Below are positions 45,657-54,767 of a stretch of DNA of 64,000 nt, one piece after another. Both the position numbers and the translations under genes were made by a program. The notes beneath the pieces were generated by a model. It worked only from the letters and a program-made list of their open reading frames with translations. It did not search any database and was not told the DNA's origin. The first letter of the stretch is position 1, and the number at the start of each line of letters is the position of its first letter. The stretch lies in NCBI RefSeq assembly GCF_001401155.1, contig NZ_LJRO01000313.1, positions 1 through 64,000 on the forward strand, given 5' to 3'. The DNA is from Pseudomonas tremae. Its GTDB lineage: Bacteria > Pseudomonadota > Gammaproteobacteria > Pseudomonadales > Pseudomonadaceae.

Positions 45657-46025
45657 TTAATCGAGGGCCTGAACGCGAACGGGCGCGGTGCCGCTGCGCA
45701 GCATACCCAGTTGTTCGGCGGCTTCGCGAGAGACATCGATCAGTCGCCCGCGCGTGTGGGGGCCGCGGTCATTGACGCGCACAATCACTGATTTGTCGTT
45801 GTTCAGGTTGGTGACCTTCACTCGTGTCCCGAACGGCAGCTGCCTATGGGCGGCGGTCAGGGCATTTTGATTGAAGGGCTCGCCGCTGGCAGTGCGATTG
45901 CCGTGATGGCGGGCTCCGTAATAAGCGGCCGTGCCCGTCTCGTCATAACCGTGAGGGTCAATGATGTGATTGGCGCAACCAGCCAGCAAGGTCAGCAGGC
46001 TGCCGGCAAGAAGAAGTCGGCGCAT
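45657..46025 (-). CDS. RlpA-like septal/cell-wall lipoprotein
   Basis: 122 residues with a lipoprotein signal (M-R-R-L-L-L-A-G-S-L-L-T-L-L-A-G-C at about residues 1-17). The mature part is the double-psi beta-barrel domain: G-T-A-A-Y-Y-G, R-T-A-S-G-E-P-F, L-T-A-A-H-R, L-P-F-G-T-R-V-K-V-T-N, V-N-D-R-G-P and I-D-V-S-R-E-A-A-E-Q-L-G-M. This resembles RlpA, a lytic transglycosylase acting on glycan strands lacking stem peptides, but it lacks a SPOR domain, so it is probably a shorter paralogue. The start at 46025 is the only one that gives a signal peptide. Confidence 0.87.
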   Translation of the reverse strand: MRRLLLAGSLLTLLAGCANHIIDPHGYDETGTAAYYGARHHGNRTASGEPFNQNALTAAHRQLPFGTRVKVTNLNNDKSVIVRVNDRGPHTRGRLIDVSREAAEQLGMLRSGTAPVRVQALD

Positions 46026-46215
46026 GGGGGTGAGATCCTGAGTGCCAGTGGGATTGAGGTGAATCTCGTGCCAATGCTCTGCGTTGATATGCATTTCGTG
46101 ATGCTCCGCGTCACAACTCGATGTCGCACCGCGTACTCGACACTCGACGCAGAGCGTCCGGAAAGGCGTCCCCAGGCAGGGCATGGGGACGCTAGACGCT
46201 AGAGTGACGAGGCGA

Positions 46216-47661
46216 TCAACCCTCCAGCTTGGCCTTCAGCAGTTCGTTGACCTGCTGTGGGTTGGCCTTGCCTTTGGAGGCTTTCATGGCCTGGCCGACG
46301 AAGAAGCCGAACATTTTGCCGCGTTTGGCCTCGTCAGCCGCGCGGTACTGTTCGACCTGTTCCGCATTGGCGGCCAGTACGTCATCGAGCATCGATTCGA
46401 TGGCGCCGCTGTCGGTCACCTGTTTCAGGCCGCGCTTTTCGATGACTTCATCGGCGCTACCTTCACCATTGGCCATCGCTTCAAAGACCATTTTGGCGAT
46501 CTTGCCCGAAATGGTGTTGTCGGTGATGCGTTTGAGCATGCCGCCCAGTTGCTCGGCGCTGACTGGCGACTGGTCGATTTCGACCCCCTGTTTGTTCAAC
46601 AGGCTGCCCAGTTCGACCATGACCCAGTTGGCCGCCAGTTTGGCGTCGCCGCTGATGCTGACCACTTTTTCGAAATAGTCGGCCTGCTCGCGGCTCGAAG
46701 CCAGCACGCTGGCGTCATAGGTCGACAAGCCGAACTGGCTCTGGAAACGCTCGCGTTTCTGGGGTGGCAGTTCCGGCAGCGTGGCGCGGGTTTCTTCGAT
46801 GAACGAGTCTTCGATGATCACCGGCAACAGGTCCGGGTCGGGGAAGTAACGGTAGTCGTTGGCTTCCTCCTTGCTGCGCATGGCGCGGGTTTCGTTGGTA
46901 TTCGGGTCGTACAGGCGCGTCTGCTGGATAACCTTGCCGCCGTCCTCGATCAGGTCGATCTGGCGCTGGATCTCGCTGTTGATGGCCTTCTCGATGAAGC
47001 GGAACGAGTTGACGTTCTTGATCTCGCAGCGCGTGCCGAACTCGACCTGGCCCTTCGGGCGAATCGACACGTTGCAGTCGCAACGCAGCGAGCCTTCGGC
47101 CATGTTGCCGTCGCAGATGCCCAGGTAGCGGACAATCGCGTGGATCGCCTTGACGTAGGCCACGGCTTCCTTGGCGCTGCGCATGTCCGGCTCGGAAACG
47201 ATCTCCAGCAATGGCGTGCCAGCACGGTTCAGGTCGATGCCGGTCATGCCCTGGAAGTCTTCGTGCAGGCTCTTGCCTGCGTCTTCTTCCAGGTGCGCGC
47301 GGGTAATGCCGACGCGCTTGACCGTGCCGTCTTCCAGCGTGATGTCCAGGTGGCCCTTGCCGACGATCGGCAATTCCATCTGGCTGATCTGATAGCCCTT
47401 GGGCAGGTCAGGGTAGAAGTAGTTCTTGCGGGCAAACACGTTGTGCTGGCCGATTTCCGCATCAACTGCCAGGCCGAACTTGACGGCCATGCGCACGGCT
47501 TCCTTGTTCAGGACCGGCAACACGCCCGGCATGCCGAGGTCTACGAGGCTGGCCTGAGTATTGGGTTCGGAGCCGAATGTGGTGGCGCTACCGGAAAAAA
47601 TCTTTGATTGGGTCGAGAGCTGAGTGTGAATCTCCAGCCCGATGACGACTTCCCATTGCAT
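46216..47661 (-). CDS. gatB: Aspartyl/glutamyl-tRNA amidotransferase subunit B
   Basis: GatB, with GatA and GatC, converts misacylated Glu-tRNA-Gln or Asp-tRNA-Asn to the correct species. The 481-residue product has the GatB N-terminal signature E-V-V-I-G-L-E-I-H-T-Q-L, L-G-M-P-G-V-L-P-V-L-N and R-K-N-Y-F-Y-P-D-L-P-K-G-Y-Q-I-S-Q, and a C-terminal YqeY-like tail domain. Start ATG 47661 is the usual one. It is the third gene of a minus-strand gatC-gatA-gatB operon, ten bases behind gatA. Confidence 0.97.
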   Translation of the reverse strand: MQWEVVIGLEIHTQLSTQSKIFSGSATTFGSEPNTQASLVDLGMPGVLPVLNKEAVRMAVKFGLAVDAEIGQHNVFARKNYFYPDLPKGYQISQMELPIVGKGHLDITLEDGTVKRVGITRAHLEEDAGKSLHEDFQGMTGIDLNRAGTPLLEIVSEPDMRSAKEAVAYVKAIHAIVRYLGICDGNMAEGSLRCDCNVSIRPKGQVEFGTRCEIKNVNSFRFIEKAINSEIQRQIDLIEDGGKVIQQTRLYDPNTNETRAMRSKEEANDYRYFPDPDLLPVIIEDSFIEETRATLPELPPQKRERFQSQFGLSTYDASVLASSREQADYFEKVVSISGDAKLAANWVMVELGSLLNKQGVEIDQSPVSAEQLGGMLKRITDNTISGKIAKMVFEAMANGEGSADEVIEKRGLKQVTDSGAIESMLDDVLAANAEQVEQYRAADEAKRGKMFGFFVGQAMKASKGKANPQQVNELLKAKLEG

Positions 47662-47671
47662 GTGTTTCTCC

Positions 47672-49123
47672 TCAGAAGCCTTCAGGTGCGCGAGTGTGCC
47701 AATCAGTGACTTGCTGATACTGATGCGCCACATTCAAGAGGCGGCCTTCCTGGAAATACGGAGCGAGCAGCTGCACGCCGACCGGCAGACCATCGACAAA
47801 ACCCGCTGGCATGGACAAGCCGGGCAGGCCCGCCAGGTTGGCGGTGATGGTGTAGAAGTCTTCCAGGTATTCGGCAATCGGGTCATGAGTCTTGGCGCCG
47901 ATTTTCCAGGCCGGGTTAGGCGTGGTCGGGCCGAGAATCACGTCCACTTCGGCAAATGCGCTCATGAAATCGTTCTTGATCAGGCGACGGATTTTCTGCG
48001 CCTGCAAGTAGTAGGCGTCGTAGTAACCCGCCGACAGCGCGTAGGCGCCGACCATGATGCGACGCTGGACTTCCGGGCCGAAGCCTTCGGCGCGCGAACG
48101 CTTGTACAGGTCGGTCAGGTCTTTCGGGTCTTCGCAGCGGTAGCCGAAGCGCACGCCGTCGAAACGCGACAGGTTGGACGATGCTTCTGCCGGGGCAATG
48201 ACGTAGTAGGCCGGGATGGCATGCTGCAGGTTCGGCAGGCTGACTTCCTTGACGATAGCACCGAGCTTTTCCAGCTCTTTGACGCTTTCATGCACCAGCT
48301 GCGCGATGCGCGGGTCGAGGCCTGCACTGAAATACTCTTTCGGCACGCCGATACGCAGGCCCTTGAGCGAGGTATTCAGGCTGGCGGAGTAATCCGGGAC
48401 CGGCTCGTCGATGCTGGTGGAATCCTGCGGGTCAAAGCCGGCCATGCCTTGCAGCAGCAGTGCGCAGTCTTCTGCGGTGCGAGCCATCGGCCCGGCCTGA
48501 TCGAGACTGGAGGCGTAGGCGATCATGCCCCAGCGCGACACACGACCGTAGGTCGGCTTGAGGCCGGTGAGGTTGGTCAGTGCTGCGGGCTGGCGGATCG
48601 AGCCGCCGGTATCGGTACCGGTTGCGGCAGGCAGCAGGCGTGCAGCGACAGCGGCTGCCGAACCACCCGAAGAACCGCCTGGTACGCATTCCAGGTTCCA
48701 CGGGTTTTTCACGGCGCCATAGTGACTCGACTCGTTGGCTGAACCCATGGCGAATTCGTCCATGTTGGTCTTGCCCAGTGTCACTGTGCCAGCCGAGGCC
48801 AGTCGTGAAACCACGGTGGCGTCGTACGGTGCCTTGAAATTATCGAGCATCAGAGACCCGCAACTGGTGCGGATGCCCTGGGTGCAAAACAGGTCCTTGT
48901 GCGCCAGCGGGGCGCCGAGCAAGGCGCCATTCTCACCAGCTGCACGCCGAGCGTCCGCCGCTTGGGCCTGAGTGATGGCCAAGTCTTCGGTGAGGGTGAT
49001 GAAACTGTTGAGCTGCGGGTCGAGCTGTGCGATGCGCGACAGCAGAACCCGGGTCAGCTCTTCAGAAGAAAACTTTTTTTCGGCGAGTCCGCGAGCGATC
49101 TCGGCCAGAGTCATTTGATGCAT
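47672..49123 (-). CDS. gatA: Aspartyl/glutamyl-tRNA amidotransferase subunit A
   Basis: GatA is the glutaminase subunit releasing ammonia for transamidation. The 483-residue amidase-signature protein has the catalytic triad Lys76, Ser151 (in G-G-S-S-G-G-S) and Ser175 (in T-D-T-G-G-S-I-R), plus P-T-Y-G-R-V-S-R-W-G. Start ATG 49123. Second gene of gatCAB, 14 bases behind gatC. Confidence 0.97.
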   Translation of the reverse strand: MHQMTLAEIARGLAEKKFSSEELTRVLLSRIAQLDPQLNSFITLTEDLAITQAQAADARRAAGENGALLGAPLAHKDLFCTQGIRTSCGSLMLDNFKAPYDATVVSRLASAGTVTLGKTNMDEFAMGSANESSHYGAVKNPWNLECVPGGSSGGSAAAVAARLLPAATGTDTGGSIRQPAALTNLTGLKPTYGRVSRWGMIAYASSLDQAGPMARTAEDCALLLQGMAGFDPQDSTSIDEPVPDYSASLNTSLKGLRIGVPKEYFSAGLDPRIAQLVHESVKELEKLGAIVKEVSLPNLQHAIPAYYVIAPAEASSNLSRFDGVRFGYRCEDPKDLTDLYKRSRAEGFGPEVQRRIMVGAYALSAGYYDAYYLQAQKIRRLIKNDFMSAFAEVDVILGPTTPNPAWKIGAKTHDPIAEYLEDFYTITANLAGLPGLSMPAGFVDGLPVGVQLLAPYFQEGRLLNVAHQYQQVTDWHTRAPEGF

Positions 49124-49137
49124 GCAGGCGCTTTCCC

Positions 49138-49425
49138 TTACTCGATGACTTTCGGAACCAGATACAGACCGTCCTGGACCGCAGGTGCGATGGCTTGGTA
49201 AGTGTCGCGGCGATTTCGCTCGGTGACAGCGTCTTCGCGCAGGCGCTGGGTTGCTTCCAGCGGATGGGCCAGCGGTTCGATGCCGGTGGTGTCGACCGCC
49301 TGCATCTGATCGACCAGACCGAGAATGCTGTTCAATGCTTCGGTAGTACGCGGGATATCGGCGTCATTGAGCCCCAGTCGGGCCAGATGAGCGATTTTTT
49401 CCACGTCGGAGCGTTCAAGCGCCAT
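49138..49425 (-). CDS. gatC: Aspartyl/glutamyl-tRNA amidotransferase subunit C
   Basis: GatC is the small helical subunit that wraps and stabilises GatA on GatB. The 95-residue product matches: [10 protein letters not shown] near the start and [12 protein letters not shown]. It is the first gene of the gatCAB operon, divergent from mreB with a 205-base intergenic region holding both promoters. A GGAGATACCTC ribosome site precedes the ATG. Confidence 0.95.
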
Positions 49426-49630
49426 GAGGTATCTCCAGTGGAAGGCTGACGGATTTGCTTTGTTGCCAATTGCGGAACACTATCGCGTTATGACTGTCTC
49501 AAGCCGCTAACGTCGAGGGTAGGGTTCGGAAAAGCGTCAATTTAGCATATTGGCTCCTTGCCCAAAATCCCTGTCGTTGTTAGAGTTTGCCGCACTTTTT
49601 TTACCACGCGTTCCCTAGGGTCCCTTTCCC
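49426..49630. other. Divergent gatC-mreB promoter region
   Basis: 205 bases with no gene. Both operon promoters must lie here. On the plus strand a TTGCCC at about 49558 and TTAGAG about 17 bases later is a weak sigma-70-like pair for mreB; no strong match was found for the gat side. Confidence 0.4.
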
Positions 49631-50668
49631 ATGTTCAAGAAACTGCGTGGCATGTTTTCCAGTGATCTATCCATCGACCTGGGCACTGCCAACACCCTTA
49701 TCTACGTGCGTGAGCGCGGTATCGTTCTGAATGAGCCCTCTGTCGTCGCCATTCGTACTCATGGCAACCAGAAGAGTGTCGTCGCTGTCGGTACCGAGGC
49801 CAAGCGCATGCTGGGCCGTACTCCAGGCAACATTGCAGCCATTCGCCCCATGAAAGACGGCGTTATCGCCGATTTCAGCGTCTGCGAAAAAATGTTGCAG
49901 TACTTTATCAACAAGGTTCACGAAAACAGCTTTCTGCAGCCTAGCCCTCGTGTGCTGATCTGCGTGCCGTGCAAATCCACTCAGGTTGAGCGTCGCGCCA
50001 TTCGCGAATCGGCCCTGGGCGCAGGCGCACGGGAAGTATTCCTGATCGAAGAGCCAATGGCAGCAGCCATCGGCGCGGGTCTGCCAGTAGAGGAAGCTCG
50101 CGGTTCGATGGTTGTCGACATCGGCGGCGGCACCACGGAAATCGCGCTGATCTCCCTGAACGGTGTGGTGTATGCCGAATCCGTACGTGTGGGCGGCGAC
50201 CGTTTCGACGAAGCGATCATTACCTACGTGCGTCGCAACTACGGCAGCCTGATCGGCGAGTCCACCGCCGAACGCATCAAGCAGGAAATCGGCACGGCCT
50301 ACCCGGGCGGTGAAGTGCGTGAAGTCGACGTCCGTGGCCGTAACCTGGCTGAAGGCGTGCCTCGTGCGTTCACCCTGAACTCCAACGAAGTGCTTGAAGC
50401 ACTTCAGGAGTCGCTGGCGACCATCGTTCAGGCGGTCAAAAGCGCCCTGGAACAATCGCCTCCAGAACTCGCTTCGGACATCGCCGAACGTGGTCTGGTG
50501 TTGACCGGTGGTGGTGCGCTGTTGCGTGATCTGGACAAACTGCTGGCTCAGGAAACAGGTCTGCCGGTGATCGTTGCCGAAGACCCGCTGACCTGCGTGG
50601 CGCGTGGCGGTGGCCGTGCGCTGGAAATGATGGATAAGCACACCATGGATCTGCTCTCCAGCGAATAA
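49631..50668 (+). CDS. mreB: Rod-shape-determining actin homologue MreB
   Basis: MreB polymerises under the inner membrane and guides the elongation machinery that keeps the rod shape. The 345-residue product has the actin-fold phosphate motifs L-S-I-D-L-G-T-A-N-T-L and V-V-D-I-G-G-G-T-T-E-I-A, the N-terminal amphipathic M-F-K-K-L-R-G-M-F-S, and G-L-V-L-T-G-G-G-A-L-L. First gene of mreBCD; mreC follows after a 182-base gap. Confidence 0.97.
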   Translation: MFKKLRGMFSSDLSIDLGTANTLIYVRERGIVLNEPSVVAIRTHGNQKSVVAVGTEAKRMLGRTPGNIAAIRPMKDGVIADFSVCEKMLQYFINKVHENSFLQPSPRVLICVPCKSTQVERRAIRESALGAGAREVFLIEEPMAAAIGAGLPVEEARGSMVVDIGGGTTEIALISLNGVVYAESVRVGGDRFDEAIITYVRRNYGSLIGESTAERIKQEIGTAYPGGEVREVDVRGRNLAEGVPRAFTLNSNEVLEALQESLATIVQAVKSALEQSPPELASDIAERGLVLTGGGALLRDLDKLLAQETGLPVIVAEDPLTCVARGGGRALEMMDKHTMDLLSSE

Positions 50669-50850
50669 TTCGCCGGGGTGCCTTTCATGGAGCCTTTTGT
50701 ATGCAGGTGGCGTATGTGCTACCTGTGTGCATCAGGCTGACGCCGAAACAGGTGCCTATCTCTCTCATTTGTCCGGGCCGGTTACATACCGCATGAATAA
50801 TTGCCATTTGAAGTTCGATCCGACGATCGCATGCCTGGAAGGAGCGGCCT

Positions 50851-51966
50851 ATTAAACCGCTTTTTACAAAAGGCCCGTCGCTGGGCGTTCGTCTGCTGGT
50901 GCTGGCCGTTCTGTCGGTTGCGTTGATGGTTGTCGACGCCCGCTTTACGATCCTCAAGCCCGTGCGCAGCCAGATGTCGATGGTGCTCATGCAGTCCTAC
51001 TGGATCGTCGATCTGCCACAACGTTTGTATCAAGGCGTTGCCAGTCAGTTCGGTAGCCGCACCGAGCTAATCGCAGAAAACGAAAAACTCAAGACTGAAG
51101 CCCTGCTCCTGCAAGGTCGCCTGCAAAAGCTGGCGGCATTGACCGAGCAGAACGTTCGTCTGCGCGAGTTGCTGAATTCCTCGGCACTGGTCAATGAGAA
51201 GGTCGAGGTCGCCGAGCTGATCGGCATGGACCCGAACCCTTTTACCCATCGCATCATCATCAACAAGGGCGAGCGCGATGGCGTGGTGCTCGGCCAGCCG
51301 GTGCTCGACGCGCGCGGCCTGATGGGCCAGGTTGTCGAGCTCATGCCCTACACCTCACGCGTCTTGTTGCTGACTGACACGACCCATAGCATCCCGGTGC
51401 AGGTCAATCGCAACGGTCTGCGCGCCATCGCCAGTGGCACCGGCAACCCGGAGCGTCTTGAGCTTCGGCATGTGGCAGATACGGCTGACATCAAAGAGGG
51501 CGACCTGCTGGTCAGCTCCGGGCTCGGCCAGCGTTTTCCGGCAGGCTACCCGGTGGCGACGGTCAAGGAAGTCATTCACGATTCCGGCCAGCCGTTTGCG
51601 ATCGTTCGCGCTGTGCCCACGGCAGCCCTGAATCGCAGCCGCTACCTGCTGCTGGTGTTCTCCGACGGTCGCTCGCCGGAAGAGCGGGCAGCTGATGCTG
51701 CGCAGGCTCAGGAATCGCTCGACAAGGGTATCGAGCCTACAGTGATGGCGACATTGCCTCCGCCGGCGCCCGCATTCCCGATGTGGCCGCAGGCGAGCAT
51801 CCCGGTATTCCCCGGCAGCACCGCTGCTCATAAATCTGCCGCTCAGCGGACGACGCCAGCGCCTGCCGCTGTGCCTGTCACGCCAGCGAAGCCCGCCTCC
51901 CGGCCGGCCTCGTCCCGACCGGCTGCAACGACGCCTTCCGGCGCCCGGGAGCCTATCGATGGTTAG
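50851..51966 (+). CDS. mreC: Cell-shape protein MreC, with an ATT start codon
   Basis: MreC is a bitopic membrane protein linking MreB to the elongasome. Reading from ATT at 50851 gives I-K-P-L-F-T-K-G-P-S-L-G-V-R and then a transmembrane helix (about residues 12-31), a coiled coil (A-E-N-E-K-L-K-T-E-A-L-L-L-Q-G-R-L-Q-K-L) and the MreC beta domains, with a Pro/Ala-rich tail. GGAAGGAG lies 6 bases before ATT. No ATG, GTG or TTG occurs in frame between the upstream stop at 50809 and a GTG at 50899 that would delete part of the helix. Thus ATT is the only start giving an intact membrane anchor. Confidence 0.9.
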   Translation: MKPLFTKGPSLGVRLLVLAVLSVALMVVDARFTILKPVRSQMSMVLMQSYWIVDLPQRLYQGVASQFGSRTELIAENEKLKTEALLLQGRLQKLAALTEQNVRLRELLNSSALVNEKVEVAELIGMDPNPFTHRIIINKGERDGVVLGQPVLDARGLMGQVVELMPYTSRVLLLTDTTHSIPVQVNRNGLRAIASGTGNPERLELRHVADTADIKEGDLLVSSGLGQRFPAGYPVATVKEVIHDSGQPFAIVRAVPTAALNRSRYLLLVFSDGRSPEERAADAAQAQESLDKGIEPTVMATLPPPAPAFPMWPQASIPVFPGSTAAHKSAAQRTTPAPAAVPVTPAKPASRPASSRPAATTPSGAREPIDG

Positions 51967-52450
51967 TCATGTTTCCGGGCGCAATGGCTGGGTGGTCTGG
52001 CTGACGTTCGCGATCGGCCTGCTGCTGAGCGTTTCGCCGCTGCCACAGTTCATGGAAATCTTCCGGCCCTTGTGGCTGGCCTTGCTGCTGACCTTCTGGG
52101 TTCTGACGCTGCCGCACAAATATGGTATGGCCACTGCGTGGATACTCGGGCTGATGGAAGATGTGCTGTATGGCACATTGCTCGGCCAGAATGCGCTGAT
52201 CCTCAGCCTGATCACGTTCCTGGTGATGTCCTTGCAGCAGCGCCTGCGCATGTTTCCCATGTGGCAGCAGTGTCTGGTGCTGTTGGTAGTGTTTGGTCTG
52301 GCGCAGCTTGCGCAGCTTTGGCTGAGCGCGTTGACGGGTAATCGTCAGCCCACTCTGGCGCTGGTTCTGCCGGCGCTGGTCAGTGCGCTGTTGTGGCCCT
52401 GGATAAGTTACGGCCTGCGTGGATTGCGCAAACGTTTGAAAATCAATTAA
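51959..52450 (+). CDS. mreD: Rod-shape-determining membrane protein MreD
   Basis: MreD is a small polytopic inner-membrane protein of the elongation complex. The 163-residue product has about five helices, including W-L-T-F-A-I-G-L-L-L-S, L-W-L-A-L-L-L-T-F-W-V-L-T-L-P-H and G-L-M-E-D-V-L-Y-G-T-L-L-G-Q-N-A-L, the last being a conserved MreD pattern. Its ATG overlaps the mreC stop by eight bases, so they are coupled. Confidence 0.94.
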   Translation: MVSHVSGRNGWVVWLTFAIGLLLSVSPLPQFMEIFRPLWLALLLTFWVLTLPHKYGMATAWILGLMEDVLYGTLLGQNALILSLITFLVMSLQQRLRMFPMWQQCLVLLVVFGLAQLAQLWLSALTGNRQPTLALVLPALVSALLWPWISYGLRGLRKRLKIN

Positions 52451-52517
52451 ACGCAAGGTGAGCGAGACGCCCTGTTGCGTCGTTCGTGCTCACCCGCACA
52501 GACACGGAGATGTCCTT

Positions 52518-53120
52518 ATGCCCTTGCTTTATCTGGCTTCTGGCTCGCCGCGCCGCCGCGAACTTCTGACTCAGATCGGTGTGCCCTTTACCGTGCTGGG
52601 CGCTCAGATTGACGAAACCCCTCTTGACCACGAAACCCCTGCGGCCTATGTCGAGCGTCTGGCGCTCGGAAAGGCCCAGGCCGGGCTAGCGTTGTTGCCA
52701 GCCGATCAGCAGGCGTGTGTGATGGGTGCTGACACCGCAGTGGTGCTGGATGGACGCATTCTCGGCAAACCGGTCGATGAAGCGGACGCCCTGGCCATGC
52801 TGAATGCCTTGTCAGGGCGTGAACACAGCGTGCTGACGGCCGTCGCGCTCTGTGACCGGCAACGCAGTGAAACCCGTGTCGTGAGCAGTCTTGTGCGCTT
52901 TCGCCCGATTCAGGCCCCTGAGGCACACGCCTACTGGGCCAGCGGCGAACCTGCCGACAAGGCCGGGGGCTATGCCATTCAAGGGCTGGCGGCGATTTTC
53001 GTCGAGGCCTTGCAAGGCAGCTATTCTGGGGTTGTGGGTCTGCCTCTGTGCGAAACCGCAGAACTGCTCGGCCGTTTCGGCATACCCTGCTGGCAATGCC
53101 TGGAAGGTGACAAGTCATGA
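52518..53120 (+). CDS. maf: Maf-family nucleotide pyrophosphatase (YhdE type)
   Basis: Maf proteins hydrolyse non-canonical or pyrimidine nucleoside triphosphates and affect septum formation when overproduced. The 200-residue product has the P-loop-like S-G-S-P-R-R-R-E-L-L (about residues 8-17), G-A-D-T-A-V-V-L-D, G-R-E-H-S-V-L-T-A-V and K-A-G-G-Y-A-I-Q-G. Start ATG 52518 gives the typical M-P-L-L-Y-L-A-S-G-S. It overlaps rng by four bases (ATGA). Confidence 0.95.
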   Translation: MPLLYLASGSPRRRELLTQIGVPFTVLGAQIDETPLDHETPAAYVERLALGKAQAGLALLPADQQACVMGADTAVVLDGRILGKPVDEADALAMLNALSGREHSVLTAVALCDRQRSETRVVSSLVRFRPIQAPEAHAYWASGEPADKAGGYAIQGLAAIFVEALQGSYSGVVGLPLCETAELLGRFGIPCWQCLEGDKS

Positions 53121-54574
53121 GTGAAGAGATTCTGATCAACATCACCCCCATGGAATCACGGGTAGCAGTGGTGGAAAACGGCGTGCTGCAAGAGGTGCAT
53201 GTCGAGCGCACCCAGCGGCGGGGTATCGTCGGCAACATCTACAAGGGCAAGGTCGTACGGGTGTTGCCTGGTATGCAGGCAGCGTTTATCGACATCGGCC
53301 TGGACCGCGCGGCGTTCATTCATGCATCGGAAATCTCCATGCGCGAAGGGCCTGCGGTCGAAAGCATCGCATCGCTGGTGCACGACGGGCAGAGCCTTGT
53401 GGTGCAGGTCACCAAGGATCCGATCGGCAGCAAGGGCGCACGGCTGACGACGCAGCTATCCATCCCCTCACGTTACCTGGTGTACATGCCGCGCACTGCC
53501 CACGTCGGTATTTCCCTGAAAATCGAGGACGAGGCGGAGCGCGAGCGGCTCAAGAAAGTGGTCAGTGATTGCGTGGCCCTTGAGGGTATCAAGGAGGCCG
53601 GAGGCTTTATCCTGCGCACCGCAGCGGAAGGCGCGGGTGCTGATGAAATCCTGATGGACATTCGTTACCTGCGCAGGCTCTGGGATCAGATTGCCGAGCA
53701 GATAAAGACTGTCAGCCCGCCCACGGTGATTTACGAAGACTTGGGGCTAGCGCTGCGGACCTTGCGTGATCTGGTCAGCCCGCGCATCGAGAAAATCCGT
53801 ATCGACTCTCGAGAAACCTTTCAGAAGACCACGCAGTTCGTGGCTGAACTGATGCCTGAAATTGCTGATCGACTCGAGCATTATCCGGGCGAGCGGCCGA
53901 TATTCGACCTGTATGGCGTCGAAGACGAAATCCAGAAAGCTCTCGAGCGCAAGGTGCCGCTCAAGTCGGGCGGATATCTGGTGATCGACCCTGCCGAGGC
54001 GATGAGCACCATCGACGTCAATACCGGGGCGTTTGTGGGGCATCGCAACCTGGAAGAAACCATCTTCAAGACCAACCTCGAAGCGGCGATCGCGATTGCC
54101 CGGCAACTGCGTCTGCGCAACCTGGGCGGTATCATCATTATCGACTTCATCGACATGGAGGACGGTGAACACCAGCGTCAGGTATTGCGCACGCTCGAGA
54201 AGCAGCTGGAGCGCGACCACGCCAAGACCAACATCATCGGTATCACCGAGCTCGGTCTGGTGCAGATGACGCGCAAGCGCACCCGTGAGAGCCTTGAGCA
54301 GGTGCTGTGCGAGCCCTGCCATTGCTGTGCCGGACGCGGCAAGCTGAAAACCCCCGAGACCATCTGTTACGAAATCTTCCGCGAGATTCTGCGCGAAGCC
54401 CGTGCTTATCAGGCCGTGGGTTATCGGGTTCTGGCCAATCAGCGTGTGGTGGACCGATTGCTGGACGAAGAATCGGGCAATGTGGCTGAACTTGAGAGCT
54501 TTATTGGCCGCACCATCCGTTTTCAGGTAGAAACCATGTACTCGCAGGAACAATACGACGTAGTGCTGCTCTGA
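53117..54574 (+). CDS. rng: Ribonuclease G
   Basis: RNase G matures the 5' end of 16S rRNA and cuts some mRNAs. The 485-residue product has an N-terminal S1 domain (G-N-I-Y-K-G-K-V-V-R-V-L-P-G-M-Q-A-A-F-I-D-I-G) and the RNase E/G catalytic domain with I-I-I-I-D-F-I-D-M and the zinc-link-type C-E-P-C-H-C-C-A-G-R-G near residue 395. It lacks the long C-terminal scaffold of RNase E. It overlaps maf by four bases. Confidence 0.96.
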   Translation: MSEEILINITPMESRVAVVENGVLQEVHVERTQRRGIVGNIYKGKVVRVLPGMQAAFIDIGLDRAAFIHASEISMREGPAVESIASLVHDGQSLVVQVTKDPIGSKGARLTTQLSIPSRYLVYMPRTAHVGISLKIEDEAERERLKKVVSDCVALEGIKEAGGFILRTAAEGAGADEILMDIRYLRRLWDQIAEQIKTVSPPTVIYEDLGLALRTLRDLVSPRIEKIRIDSRETFQKTTQFVAELMPEIADRLEHYPGERPIFDLYGVEDEIQKALERKVPLKSGGYLVIDPAEAMSTIDVNTGAFVGHRNLEETIFKTNLEAAIAIARQLRLRNLGGIIIIDFIDMEDGEHQRQVLRTLEKQLERDHAKTNIIGITELGLVQMTRKRTRESLEQVLCEPCHCCAGRGKLKTPETICYEIFREILREARAYQAVGYRVLANQRVVDRLLDEESGNVAELESFIGRTIRFQVETMYSQEQYDVVLL

Positions 54575-54711
54575 GGATGCTGGCCGTTTGAAAGTTATTT
54601 TGAGAAGTTATAACGAGCGCCCGAAGGGTTTTTGGCAGGTATGCCGTTTTATCGAGAATGATGTGTGGCGAACGAGCAAAACCTGTACCTGACCGCACCT
54701 GCACCGTTGAG

Positions 54712-54740
54712 CCGGAATCGATTCGCCGATTCCGGTTTTT
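54712..54740 (+). terminator. Intrinsic terminator between rng and yhdP
   Basis: CCGGAATCG and CGATTCCGG arms around six bases are followed by TTTTT. It lies 28 bases before yhdP, so it may end the mreBCD-maf-rng transcript, though yhdP may also be partly read through. Confidence 0.85.
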
Positions 54741-54767
54741 GCATCCCGCAGTGGAGGGCATCCTGAA

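Noticed and set aside
50699..50752. Small ORF between mreB and mreC
   Set aside because: A 17-codon frame starts at an ATG but has no ribosome binding site, and no homology can be seen.
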